From Streptomyces albus subsp. albus (lineage in GTDB: Bacteria; Actinomycetota; Actinomycetes; Streptomycetales; Streptomycetaceae), in the NCBI RefSeq assembly GCF_000719865.1, contig NZ_JOID01000016.1, positions 62,001-126,000 of the forward strand: a DNA stretch of 64,000 nt. Direction: 5' to 3'. This document shows, in pieces, positions 36,623 through 45,298 of this stretch. The position numbers were made by a program, and so were the translations under genes. The notes under the pieces were generated by a model, which saw only the letters and a program-made list of their open reading frames with translations, did not search any database and had not been told where the DNA came from. Each line of letters begins with the position of its first letter. Positions within the stretch are counted from its first letter, which is position 1.

Positions 36623-38886
36623 GCACCGGCACCCCCGGGACGCCCCGTCCCGGCCCCCTCGGCAGCACCCGGCCGGCAGCGGACCGCGGTGCCGCTCCGG
36701 CACGCCCGGCTCCGGCCGCCGCCGCACCCGCCGCACGGCGCCGGCCGGAGCGGGAGTCCGCCCCGGGCAAAGGCAGAGATCCGCGCGAGGGCACAACCTC
36801 GAGCCCGCACCGGAGCCCGAGCCCGGACCCGGAGCCGGGCGAAGACACAGGCCCGGAGACGGACGCGGGCTCGAACGCGGGCGCGGGCCCGGAGACGGGC
36901 GCGGCCCCGGAGACGGGCGCGGCCCCGGGAACGGACACAGCCCAAGTCGCGGGCACAGCCCGAGCCGCAGGCACGGCCGGAGCCGCGAGCCCGAACGCCA
37001 GCGCAGCCCGAGTCGCGGGCACAACCCGAGCCGCGGGCACGGGCCGGGGCGCGGGACCGTCCACGGTACGGCGGTTCCGGAGCCGTCTCGCGTCCCGGGC
37101 GCCGGAGGCGACGCGCGGCAACGCCCTGCACGCCGGGGCCTGGTGGCTGTGGGCCCTCGGCCTGGCCACCGCCGCGTCCCGGACCACCAACCCGCTGCTG
37201 CTCGCCCTGCTGGCCACCGTCGCCGGCTACGTCGTGGCTGCCCGGCGCACCGACGCGCCCTGGGCGCGCAGTTACAGCGCGTTCCTCAAGCTCGGCCTGC
37301 TGGTGATCGGCATCCGGCTGGTCTTCTCGGTCCTCCTCGGCTCGCCGATCCCCGGCAGCCAGGTGCTCTTCACGCTGCCCGAGGTGCCGCTGCCGGAGTG
37401 GGCGCGCGGGGTGCGGATCGGCGGCCGGGTCACCGCCGAGGGGCTCGTCTTCGCCTTCTACGACGGCCTCAAACTGGCCGTGCTCCTGGCCTGCGTGGGC
37501 GCGGCGAACGCGCTGGCGAACCCGGCGCGGCTTCTCAAGTCGCTGCCGGGCGCGCTGTACGAGGCGGGCGTGGCCGTCGTCGTCGCCATGACCTTCGCCC
37601 CCAACCTGGTCGCCGACGTGGTGCGGCTGCGCGCCGCCCGCCGGCTGCGCGGGCGCGCCGACCGGGGCGTCAAGGCGATCCTCCAGATCGCGCTGCCGGT
37701 GCTGGAGGGCGCTCTGGAACGGTCCGTCGCGCTCGCGGCCGCGATGGACGCGCGCGGTTACGGCCGCACGGCGCGGGTCCCGGCCGCCGTACGGCACACC
37801 ACGACGGCGCTGACCCTCGGCGGACTGCTCGGCGTCTGCGCCGGCACCTACGGTCTGCTGGCCGCGGAGGGCGCGGGCTTCGGCCTGCCCGTTCTGCTGC
37901 TGGGGCTGCTCGCCGCACTGGGCGGGCTGTGGCTGGGCGGCCGCCGCTCGGTGCGCAGCCGCTACCGGCCGGACCGCTGGGGCGTGCGCTCCTGGCTGGT
38001 CGCCGGGTCCGGGGCGGCGGTGGCGGCGGTGATGATCTGGTCCGCCTCCGCCTCCCCCGGCCGGGCGGACCTGCACCCCTCGGTCGTCCCGCTGACGGCG
38101 CCGGCCCTCCCCCTGTGGCCCGCGGCCGGAGTGCTGCTGGGCCTGCTCCCGGCGGTGGCCGCCCCGGCGCCCGCGTCCCGCACCCGCCGTACGGGGGCGG
38201 ATGACGGGTCCGGGGCGCTCCCCGGCGCGCGGCGGGCGGAAGCCGGCGGTCCGGCGGACGAGCGGGTCGAACGGGACCGCCGGTACGCACGCGGCGGCCG
38301 ATACGAACGGGACGCCCGGAGAAGCCGGTTCCCGGCCCCGTCCTCCCCTCCCCACCCGGACCCGGACCCGGACGCCGTCCCCGAAAGGGCCGTCGCCGCC
38401 TGGCGCCTCCGCCCGGCAGGAAGCGGCTCCATCCGCGGCCGGACGGCCGGCGGGGCGGTGCCGGCCACGGCACCGGCCGAGACCCCGGAGCCCGGCACCC
38501 AGCGGTGCCCCGGCGGCGGTGACGCCGACGCGCACGGCGGCGCGGACGACGCCACCGGCACCGCCGGGGGCGACGGCGCCCCCGCGGCTCCCGCCGCCCC
38601 GGCCCGCCCGGACCGGGAGCGGACGGCCGAAGGCCCGGCGGAGCGGCCAGAGCCGCCGCACCGCATGGCCGAGCGGCCGGCCCCGGGCACGTCCGCCGGT
38701 CTCCCGACAGACGATCCGCCCGCCCGGGGCCGCCGTACCGGCCGCCCCGGGCCCGCGCGGAGCGGCACCAGCGGGCCGGACCGTCCGGCCGCCTCGCCCG
38801 CCACCCCGCCGGACCGCCCCCGCCCGTCCCGCCGCGCGGAGCGCCGCAGCGCCGCGTCCACCACCCCACCGGAGGAGACACCGTGA
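36619..38886 (+). CDS. ECF transporter transmembrane subunit EcfT (CbiQ-like) with long tails
   Basis: The middle of this 755-residue protein (~165-500) is a CbiQ/EcfT membrane subunit. It has several helices and the two coupling motifs that touch the ATPases: RLRAARRLRGRAD and LAAAMDARGYGRTARV. Typical members have 250-350 residues. Here an N-terminal disordered region of ~150 residues with GPETGAAPETGAAP repeats (18-bp DNA repeat near 36891-36926) and a ~240-residue C-terminal disordered region are added. It starts at ATG overlapping the previous stop. Together with the next two genes it forms a complete ECF importer. Confidence 0.88.
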   Translation: MSTGTPGTPRPGPLGSTRPAADRGAAPARPAPAAAAPAARRRPERESAPGKGRDPREGTTSSPHRSPSPDPEPGEDTGPETDAGSNAGAGPETGAAPETGAAPGTDTAQVAGTARAAGTAGAASPNASAARVAGTTRAAGTGRGAGPSTVRRFRSRLASRAPEATRGNALHAGAWWLWALGLATAASRTTNPLLLALLATVAGYVVAARRTDAPWARSYSAFLKLGLLVIGIRLVFSVLLGSPIPGSQVLFTLPEVPLPEWARGVRIGGRVTAEGLVFAFYDGLKLAVLLACVGAANALANPARLLKSLPGALYEAGVAVVVAMTFAPNLVADVVRLRAARRLRGRADRGVKAILQIALPVLEGALERSVALAAAMDARGYGRTARVPAAVRHTTTALTLGGLLGVCAGTYGLLAAEGAGFGLPVLLLGLLAALGGLWLGGRRSVRSRYRPDRWGVRSWLVAGSGAAVAAVMIWSASASPGRADLHPSVVPLTAPALPLWPAAGVLLGLLPAVAAPAPASRTRRTGADDGSGALPGARRAEAGGPADERVERDRRYARGGRYERDARRSRFPAPSSPPHPDPDPDAVPERAVAAWRLRPAGSGSIRGRTAGGAVPATAPAETPEPGTQRCPGGGDADAHGGADDATGTAGGDGAPAAPAAPARPDRERTAEGPAERPEPPHRMAERPAPGTSAGLPTDDPPARGRRTGRPGPARSGTSGPDRPAASPATPPDRPRPSRRAERRSAASTTPPEETP

Positions 38887-40622
38887 TCCGGTTCGACGAC
38901 GTGTCGGTCCGCTACGAAGGCGCGGCCGCCTCACCGGCGCTCACCGGTGTGGACCTGACCGTCCCCGAGGGCGAGCTGTGCCTGCTCGTCGGCCCCTCCG
39001 GAGTCGGCAAGTCGACATTGCTGGGTACGGTCAGCGGTCTCGTCCCGCACTTCACCGGCGGCACCCTGCGCGGCCGGGTCACCGTCGCGGGCCGCGACAC
39101 CCGCACCCACAAGCCGCGCGAGCTGGCGGACGTCGTCGGCACCGTCGGACAGGACCCGCTCGCGCACTTCGTCACCGACACCGTCGAGGACGAACTGGCG
39201 TACGGCATGGAGTCGTTGGGCCTCGCCCCGGCCGTGATGCGCCGCCGGGTCGAGGAGACCCTCGATCTGCTCGGCCTCGCCGCGCTCCGCGACCGCCCCA
39301 TCGCCACCCTCTCCGGCGGCCAGCAGCAGCGGGTGGCGATCGGCTCCGTGCTGACCCCGCACCCGCGGGTGCTGGTGCTGGACGAGCCGACCTCCGCGCT
39401 CGACCCGGCCGCCGCCGAGGAGGTGCTGGCGGTCCTCCAGCGGCTGGTGCACGACCTGGGCACCACGGTGCTGATGGCCGAACACCGGCTGGAGCGGGTG
39501 GTGCACTACGCGGACCAGGTCATCCTGCTGCCCGCGCCCGGGGCGCCCCCGGTGACGGGCGGACCGGCCGAGATCATGGCCGTGTCGCCGGTCACGCCGC
39601 CGGTCGTCTCCCTGGGGCGGCTCGCCGGCTGGTCGCCGCTGCCGCTGTCCGTACGGGACGCGCGCCGGATGGCCGGCCCGCTGCGGGAACGGCTCGCGGG
39701 GCTCACCCCGGAGCCGCACCCGGGCGCGGACTCCGTACCCGCCCCGCGCCCGGCCGCCGGCGGAACCGTCCCGGACTCCGCGCCGGATGTCGCACCGGGC
39801 GCCGGCACAGCCACCGCCCCCGCCGCCGAGGTGTCCCGGCTCTCGGTGCGGCGCGGCCGTACCGAGGTGCTGCGCCGGATCGGGCTGACCGTGCGGCCGG
39901 GCGAGACGGTGGCCCTGATGGGCCGCAACGGCGCGGGCAAGTCGACGCTGCTGAACACCCTCGCCGGGCTGCACCGCCCGGCGGCCGGCACGGCCGTCGT
40001 GGGGGGCGTCGTCCCGCACCGCACGCCCCCGCGCGACCTGATCCGCCGGGTCGGGCTCGTACCGCAGGAGCCGCGCGACCTCCTCTACGCGGACACGGTC
40101 GCGGCGGAGTGCGCGGCGGCGGACGGGGACGCGGACGCCGAGCCGGGCAGCTGCCGGGCGCTGGTCACCGCCCTGCTGCCGGACGTCTCCGACACCACGC
40201 ACCCGCGCGACCTCTCCGAGGGCCAGCGGCTCGCGCTCGCGCTGGCCGTCGTACTGACGGCACGTCCGCCGCTGCTGCTGCTCGACGAGCCGACCCGCGG
40301 CCTCGACTACGCCGCCAAGTCCCGGCTGGTGGAGATCCTGCGCGGGCTGGCGGCGGACGGGCACGCGGTCCTGCTGGCGACCCATGACGTGGAGCTCGTG
40401 GCCGAACTGGCGCACCGGGTGGTGATCCTGGCGGACGGCGAGCTGGTCGCGGACGGCCCGACCGCCGAGGTCGTCACCGCCTCCCCGGCCTTCTCCCCGC
40501 AGGTGTCGAAGATCCTGGCCCCGCAGGCGTGGCTGACCGTCTCCGAGGTGCGGAACGCCCTGTCCGCGGCGTCCCCGCAGGCCGCCTCGCAGGCCCCTTC
40601 CCGGACGGAGGCCGCCCGGTGA
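38883..40622 (+). CDS. Fused ECF transporter ATPase (EcfA-EcfA')
   Basis: This 579-residue protein contains two full ABC ATPase domains. Domain 1 has Walker A GPSGVGKST (37-45), signature LSGGQQQRVAIG (~142) and Walker B VLVLDEPTSALD. Domain 2 has Walker A GRNGAGKST (~347-355), signature LSEGQRLALALAV and Walker B LLLLDEPTRGLD. An Ala/Pro-rich linker of ~50 residues separates them. ECF importers use an EcfA dimer, here supplied by one chain. GTG start, 4-nt overlaps at both ends. Confidence 0.93.
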   Translation: MIRFDDVSVRYEGAAASPALTGVDLTVPEGELCLLVGPSGVGKSTLLGTVSGLVPHFTGGTLRGRVTVAGRDTRTHKPRELADVVGTVGQDPLAHFVTDTVEDELAYGMESLGLAPAVMRRRVEETLDLLGLAALRDRPIATLSGGQQQRVAIGSVLTPHPRVLVLDEPTSALDPAAAEEVLAVLQRLVHDLGTTVLMAEHRLERVVHYADQVILLPAPGAPPVTGGPAEIMAVSPVTPPVVSLGRLAGWSPLPLSVRDARRMAGPLRERLAGLTPEPHPGADSVPAPRPAAGGTVPDSAPDVAPGAGTATAPAAEVSRLSVRRGRTEVLRRIGLTVRPGETVALMGRNGAGKSTLLNTLAGLHRPAAGTAVVGGVVPHRTPPRDLIRRVGLVPQEPRDLLYADTVAAECAAADGDADAEPGSCRALVTALLPDVSDTTHPRDLSEGQRLALALAVVLTARPPLLLLDEPTRGLDYAAKSRLVEILRGLAADGHAVLLATHDVELVAELAHRVVILADGELVADGPTAEVVTASPAFSPQVSKILAPQAWLTVSEVRNALSAASPQAASQAPSRTEAAR

Positions 40623-41464
40623 GCCCCGAGCAGCCGGCACCCACCGGGCAGCCGGCGCCCCGCCGGGTGCGGGCGGTCCGCCTGGGCCCGCGCTCGGTCG
40701 CGGCGCTCGTCCTCGTCAGCGCGATCGGCGTGATGGCCTTCGGCTGGCCGCTGCTCGCCGACTCCGCCTCCGGGCTCGCGCACTCGGGCGACGCGCCCTG
40801 GCTGTTCGCGGCGCTGCTGCCGCTGCTGGTGGCCGTGGTGGTGGCGACGGTCGCCGACACCGGGCTGGACGCCAAGGCCATCGCCATGCTGGGCGTGCTC
40901 GCGGCGGCCGGCGCCGCGCTGCGGCCGCTCGGCGCGGGCACCGCCGGGCTGGAGCCGATGTTCTTCCTGATGGTGCTGAGCGGCCGGGTACTCGGCCCGG
41001 GCTTCGGCTTCGTCCTCGGCGCGGTGACGATGTTCGCCTCGGCCCTGCTGACCGGCGGGGTGGGTCCCTGGATGCCGTTCCAGATGCTGTCGATGGGCTG
41101 GGTGGCGATGGGCGCGGGCCTGCTGCCGGGGGCGGAACGGCTGCGCGGCCGGGCGGAGCGGTGGATGCTGGCCGCGTACGGCGGGGCCACGGCCGTCCTC
41201 TACGGCACGGTGATGAACCTCCAGGGCTGGCCGTACATCGGCGGCCTGGGGACGGGCATCTCCTTCGTCCCGGGCGACCCCGTGCACGAGAACCTGGTCC
41301 GCTTCGCCGCCTACTGCCTGGCGACCTCCCTCGGCTGGGACCTGCCCCGGGCCGCGCTGACCGTGGTGCTGACCCTCACCCTCGGCTCCACCGTCCTGGC
41401 GGCCCTCCGCCGCGCCACCCGCCGCGCCGCCTTCGAGGCCCCGGTCGCCTTCGAGCGCCCCTGA
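40619..41464 (+). CDS. ECF transporter substrate-binding (S) component, probable cobalamin
   Basis: This 281-residue membrane protein has about six helices (for example SVAALVLVSAIGVMAFGWPL, APWLFAALLPLLVAVVVATV, GFGFVLGAVTMFASALLTGG). The GGVGPWMPFQMLSMGWVAMG segment is typical of S components. The specificity is inferred from the B12 riboswitch and from known CbrT-type S components in similar operons. It is the last gene of the coupled five-gene operon. Confidence 0.88.
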   Translation: MSPEQPAPTGQPAPRRVRAVRLGPRSVAALVLVSAIGVMAFGWPLLADSASGLAHSGDAPWLFAALLPLLVAVVVATVADTGLDAKAIAMLGVLAAAGAALRPLGAGTAGLEPMFFLMVLSGRVLGPGFGFVLGAVTMFASALLTGGVGPWMPFQMLSMGWVAMGAGLLPGAERLRGRAERWMLAAYGGATAVLYGTVMNLQGWPYIGGLGTGISFVPGDPVHENLVRFAAYCLATSLGWDLPRAALTVVLTLTLGSTVLAALRRATRRAAFEAPVAFERP

Positions 41465-41533
41465 CCCGGGGCCCGGCGCGCCGCGACGGGCCCCGGCGGT
41501 CCGGCAAGCCCTTTCCCGCAGCGGTCTTGCCAT

Positions 41534-41563
41534 GGTTACCGACGAGTCATACCCTCGGTAACC
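41534..41563. promoter_or_regulatory. 9-bp perfect inverted repeat, repressor-type operator
   Basis: GGTTACCGA (41534-41542) and TCGGTAACC (41555-41563) are perfect arms 12 bp apart. The dyad ends 7 bp before TTGACA, a good position for repressor control of the following promoter. Confidence 0.6.
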
Positions 41564-41569
41564 CACGGC

Positions 41570-41600
41570 TTGACATGCACTCAATACTGCATCACCGCGC
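41570..41600 (+). promoter_or_regulatory. Probable promoter (-35 TTGACA)
   Basis: TTGACA at 41570-41575 is followed by an A/T-richer stretch (CTCAATACTGCATC) with a weak -10 at normal spacing. It points toward the DUF6230 operon, from which it is now separated by the insertion element. Confidence 0.45.
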
Positions 41601-41706
41601 CCCTTCGTACCGCGCACAGAGCCGCACCACCTCCCCCACGCACCGCTGACGCGCAGTCCGAGGCGCTGACCCCGTTCTTCACCGCTCACCAGCAAGGGGA
41701 CAGACG

Positions 41707-43121
41707 GTGACTCCACTCACGACTGAAGTCGCGGGCTTCCTGTGTCGGTGGCTATGCACCGTCGCAGAGGACCAGCCCGGCCCTGTGTTTGACGTTGACC
41801 GCGCCGACGTGGTCGGCGTTCGCGACCAGGCCGCAGTTGACGCACGCGAACTTCGCCTGGGTGACGCGGTTCTCCTTCGCCACGTGCCCGCACCCGCCAA
41901 TGCTGGGTGGGCAGGTGCGGGAAGTATTGCGGGCGTCCACCGGGATCACACGGCGACCGGCGCTTTCAGCCTTGTCCGCCAGGATCCGCAGGAACTGCCC
42001 CCAACCCGCGTCGAGAATACTGCGGTTCAGCCCGGCCTTCGCCGCCGCGCCGTTTGCCAGGAACGCACCGTCGCGGTCGGGGTCGGGCTTGGGTGCGGGC
42101 GCCCTCGTCATGCCCGCGGTGTTCAGCCGCTCATGCCCGATCACATCATGCTCGCGCACGAGGTCGAGTGCGGCTTTGTGGTGGTGATCCAGACGCCGGC
42201 GCCGGATCTTCGCGTGCAGCTTCGCGACCTTGCGGGCCGCGGCACGATGCTTCTTCGTACGACGCCGCGTGCGCTTCGGGAACGTCGCCAGGTGCTGCTG
42301 CGCTGCGGCCAACTCCCCGGCCGAGGCTGCAAGAAACTTCGGATTCCCGACGTGGCGGCCGCTGGAGTCGGTGAGGAAGTGGACCGTGCCCAGGTCGATA
42401 CCCACCCTGCTGCCGGTCGGGGGCAGCGGCTCGGCGGGCACCTCGTCACAGGCCAGGATCACGTACCAGCGCTGGCCCTCCCGCTTGATGCTGACCGTCT
42501 TGACCCGGCCCTTCACGCTCCGGTGCCGGTGGACCCGGACGTGCCCGACGCCTTGCAGGCGGACCCGGGTGCGCGTGTCGTGGGGGGTGGAGTTCCACCG
42601 GCAGCCGTCCCCGTCCTTCGGGAAGGTCACGGTGTCGAAGTGCCCGACCCCCTTGAACCGCGGGTACCCGGGGGTGCCACCGGCCTTCACCCGCCGGAAG
42701 AAAGCCTGGAAAGCCCGGTCCAGACGGCGCAGGGTCGTCTGCTGGGACGAGAAGGACCACCGGCCCTGACGCTCCGGATCAAACGCCCGGATCTCCCTCA
42801 ACTGCGCCGACTGATCCCCGTACCGCACCGACGTCCGGGAACTGTGCCGGTAGGCATCACGACGCTCCTGAAGAGCCCCGTTGTACAAGGAGCAGTGATC
42901 CCGCAACATCTCCACCAGCGCCCGCTCCTGCCGGACCGTGGGACGCAGCAGAAACTTGTACGCCCGCCTCACACCCACCCCGCCTCCCCCGTTTCCCCGC
43001 GGCCGACACCGGCGGGTTCACGCTACCGACCCCCACTGACAACGCAGCGTGCTCCGCCGCTGCGCGGCTCCGGCCCAAAGATTCGATTCCCCCACCGGCT
43101 GAAGCCGGTGGTCCCCTCGAA
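41707..43121 (-). mobile_element. IS200/IS605-type element with TnpB only
   Basis: The element is bounded on the right (41707) by a sequence reading GAAGCCCGCGACTTCAGTCG then TGAGTGGAGTCAC on the minus strand, a typical IS1341/IS605 right-end hairpin. On the left lies an imperfect 40-bp hairpin (43082-43121, core CCACCGGCTGAAGCCGGTGG). There are no terminal inverted repeats or target duplication, as expected. TnpA is absent, so movement would need help in trans. The guide (omega) RNA would cover the tnpB 3' end and the right end. Boundaries are my estimate. Confidence 0.8.
41752..42978 (-). CDS. tnpB: TnpB RNA-guided nuclease (orphan, IS1341 type)
   Basis: This 408-residue protein has an N-terminal wedge/REC part and a split RuvC domain with all three acidic residues: D195 in VGIDLGTVHF, E283 in IGHERLN and D389 in ANADHVGAVN. 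The Cys4 zinc finger is at C356, C363, C379 and C382. Cas12-related TnpB proteins cut DNA matching the transposon-end guide RNA and maintain the element. It looks full length and intact. Start GTG 42978. Confidence 0.93.
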   Translation of the reverse strand: MGVRRAYKFLLRPTVRQERALVEMLRDHCSLYNGALQERRDAYRHSSRTSVRYGDQSAQLREIRAFDPERQGRWSFSSQQTTLRRLDRAFQAFFRRVKAGGTPGYPRFKGVGHFDTVTFPKDGDGCRWNSTPHDTRTRVRLQGVGHVRVHRHRSVKGRVKTVSIKREGQRWYVILACDEVPAEPLPPTGSRVGIDLGTVHFLTDSSGRHVGNPKFLAASAGELAAAQQHLATFPKRTRRRTKKHRAAARKVAKLHAKIRRRRLDHHHKAALDLVREHDVIGHERLNTAGMTRAPAPKPDPDRDGAFLANGAAAKAGLNRSILDAGWGQFLRILADKAESAGRRVIPVDARNTSRTCPPSIGGCGHVAKENRVTQAKFACVNCGLVANADHVGAVNVKHRAGLVLCDGA

Positions 43122-43131
43122 AGAAGGTCTG

Positions 43132-43767
43132 ATGGAAGACGTTCGGAACAAGGACGACGCGGACGGTCACGTCACCGGCCGGGTCGGCATACGGAGATTC
43201 GCGTTACTCGCGGTCCCGGGTTTCGCGGCCACGGCGGCGCTCGCCGTCGCCCTGGCCAACGGGGCGCTCGCCGCCTCGTTCGCCGTCTCCGGCCAGGAGT
43301 TCAAGGTCTCCGCCGACGAACTCACCGGCGACGGCTTCGTCCAGTACGGCAGCTTCGACACCAACGTCCGGGACGAGTTGCTGCCCGTGGCCGTGACCGG
43401 ACTGCGGAAGGCGGAGATGACCAATCTCTGCCAGTCCGTCGTCACCAGCCTCCCGGTCGTCGGCGACATCTCGCTCAAGCTCTCGGCAGGCACCGGGAAG
43501 AAGAAGGTCGAGGCCACCGACCTGATGCTGGACGCCACCCAGCTCGCGGGCAACGCCTCCTTCACCAACATCGAGATCGGCCGGGACGCCTCCACGCTCG
43601 ACAAGGGGCCGGACGGCGCCCAGGGCATGCAGGACCTCTTCTCCCAGCAGGCCGACGACATCCGCATGACGAACCTGAGGCAGACCGCCTGGGCGACGAC
43701 CGCCGGCACCTTCAAGCTCGCCGGGCTGCACATGAAGATCCACAAGGGCCGGACGGAGTGCTTCTGA
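43132..43767 (+). CDS. DUF6230 family secreted protein
   Basis: This 211-residue protein has an N-terminal signal/anchor (about 19-45, IRRFALLAVPGFAATAALAV) and an extracellular beta-rich domain (VSGQEFKVSADELTGDGFVQ, MTNLCQSVVTSLPVVGDISL). It is found with DUF6114 proteins in streptomycetes; the function is unknown. Codon 25 is TTA (43204-43206), implying bldA dependence. AGAAGG precedes the ATG at 43132, immediately after the left end of the insertion element, so the original leader has been split from the coding region. Confidence 0.85.
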   Translation: MEDVRNKDDADGHVTGRVGIRRFALLAVPGFAATAALAVALANGALAASFAVSGQEFKVSADELTGDGFVQYGSFDTNVRDELLPVAVTGLRKAEMTNLCQSVVTSLPVVGDISLKLSAGTGKKKVEATDLMLDATQLAGNASFTNIEIGRDASTLDKGPDGAQGMQDLFSQQADDIRMTNLRQTAWATTAGTFKLAGLHMKIHKGRTECF

Positions 43768-43768
43768 C

Positions 43769-44362
43769 GTGCCCGGCAGCGCCCCCTCCGACCCGGCCCG
43801 CGCCGCCGCCGGACCCGCCGGACCCGCCGGGCGAGCCGCCCCCGTCGGGGCCGCCGCGACCGCCGGCACGGACGTGACCGGCGGCTCCCCGGTCGTCTCC
43901 GGTTCCGACGACGGCGCCGGGGCCGGAACTGGTGCCGGAGCGGGAGCCCGGCCCGGCCTCCGGGCCCGGTGGCGGCGGTGGCGCCGGAGCCGGCCCTTCT
44001 GGGGCGGCCTCGTCACCGTCCTCGCCGGTCTGGAGATCAGCGTCATCCCGCTCGCCCCCGTCGAGATGATGCTGCACCAGGGCATCGCGGGCCTGCCCTC
44101 CGTCCTGCTCGCCCTCATCATGATCGTGCTGGGGCTGAGCGTCTGGTTCGCGCCCCACTACCGCGGCCTCGCGGGCGTCGTCACCGTCCTGCTCGCCGCC
44201 GCCGCGCTGGTGATGTCCAACCTCGGAGGCTTCTTCATCGGCACCGTGCTGGGCATCGTCGGCGGCTCCATGATCTTCGCCTGGCGGCCCGTGCCGCAGC
44301 GGGCGAAGGGGGACGAGGCCGGGGACCGGCCACCGCCCCGGCGCCGACGCCGGCGCCGGTGA
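43769..44362 (+). CDS. DUF6114 family membrane protein
   Basis: This 197-residue protein has a disordered Ala/Gly N terminus, then four membrane helices (FWGGLVTVLAGLEISVIPLA, GLPSVLLALIMIVLGLSVWF, LAGVVTVLLAAAALVMSNLG, FIGTVLGIVGGSMIFAWRP). It ends with a run of Arg. It follows the DUF6230 gene by 1 bp and is surely co-transcribed. DUF6230 and DUF6114 regularly occur as a pair, suggesting a membrane complex. Confidence 0.85.
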   Translation: MPGSAPSDPARAAAGPAGPAGRAAPVGAAATAGTDVTGGSPVVSGSDDGAGAGTGAGAGARPGLRARWRRWRRSRPFWGGLVTVLAGLEISVIPLAPVEMMLHQGIAGLPSVLLALIMIVLGLSVWFAPHYRGLAGVVTVLLAAAALVMSNLGGFFIGTVLGIVGGSMIFAWRPVPQRAKGDEAGDRPPPRRRRRRR

Positions 44363-44386
44363 CCGGGCCCGAACCGGCCGCCGTAA

Positions 44387-45181
<795 letters not shown>

Positions 45182-45237
45182 TCCGCACCGGCTCCCGCGG
45201 TCCGCGCCGGTCCCCTCCGCCGGACAGCGGGACGACG

Positions 45238-45273
45238 CCCGTACGGACCGGTTGCGCGCCCGGTCCGTACGGG
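45238..45273. terminator. Bidirectional terminator, perfect 14-bp stem
   Basis: CCCGTACGGACCGG and CCGGTCCGTACGGG pair around an 8-nt loop between converging genes. Confidence 0.85.
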
Positions 45274-45298
45274 TCCCCGCGCGGTGCCGGCGCCCGCG

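Noticed and set aside
41161..41649. 162-codon plus-strand frame running to 41649
   Set aside because: It is out of frame with the EcfS gene over its first 300 bp and then crosses the operator/promoter region.
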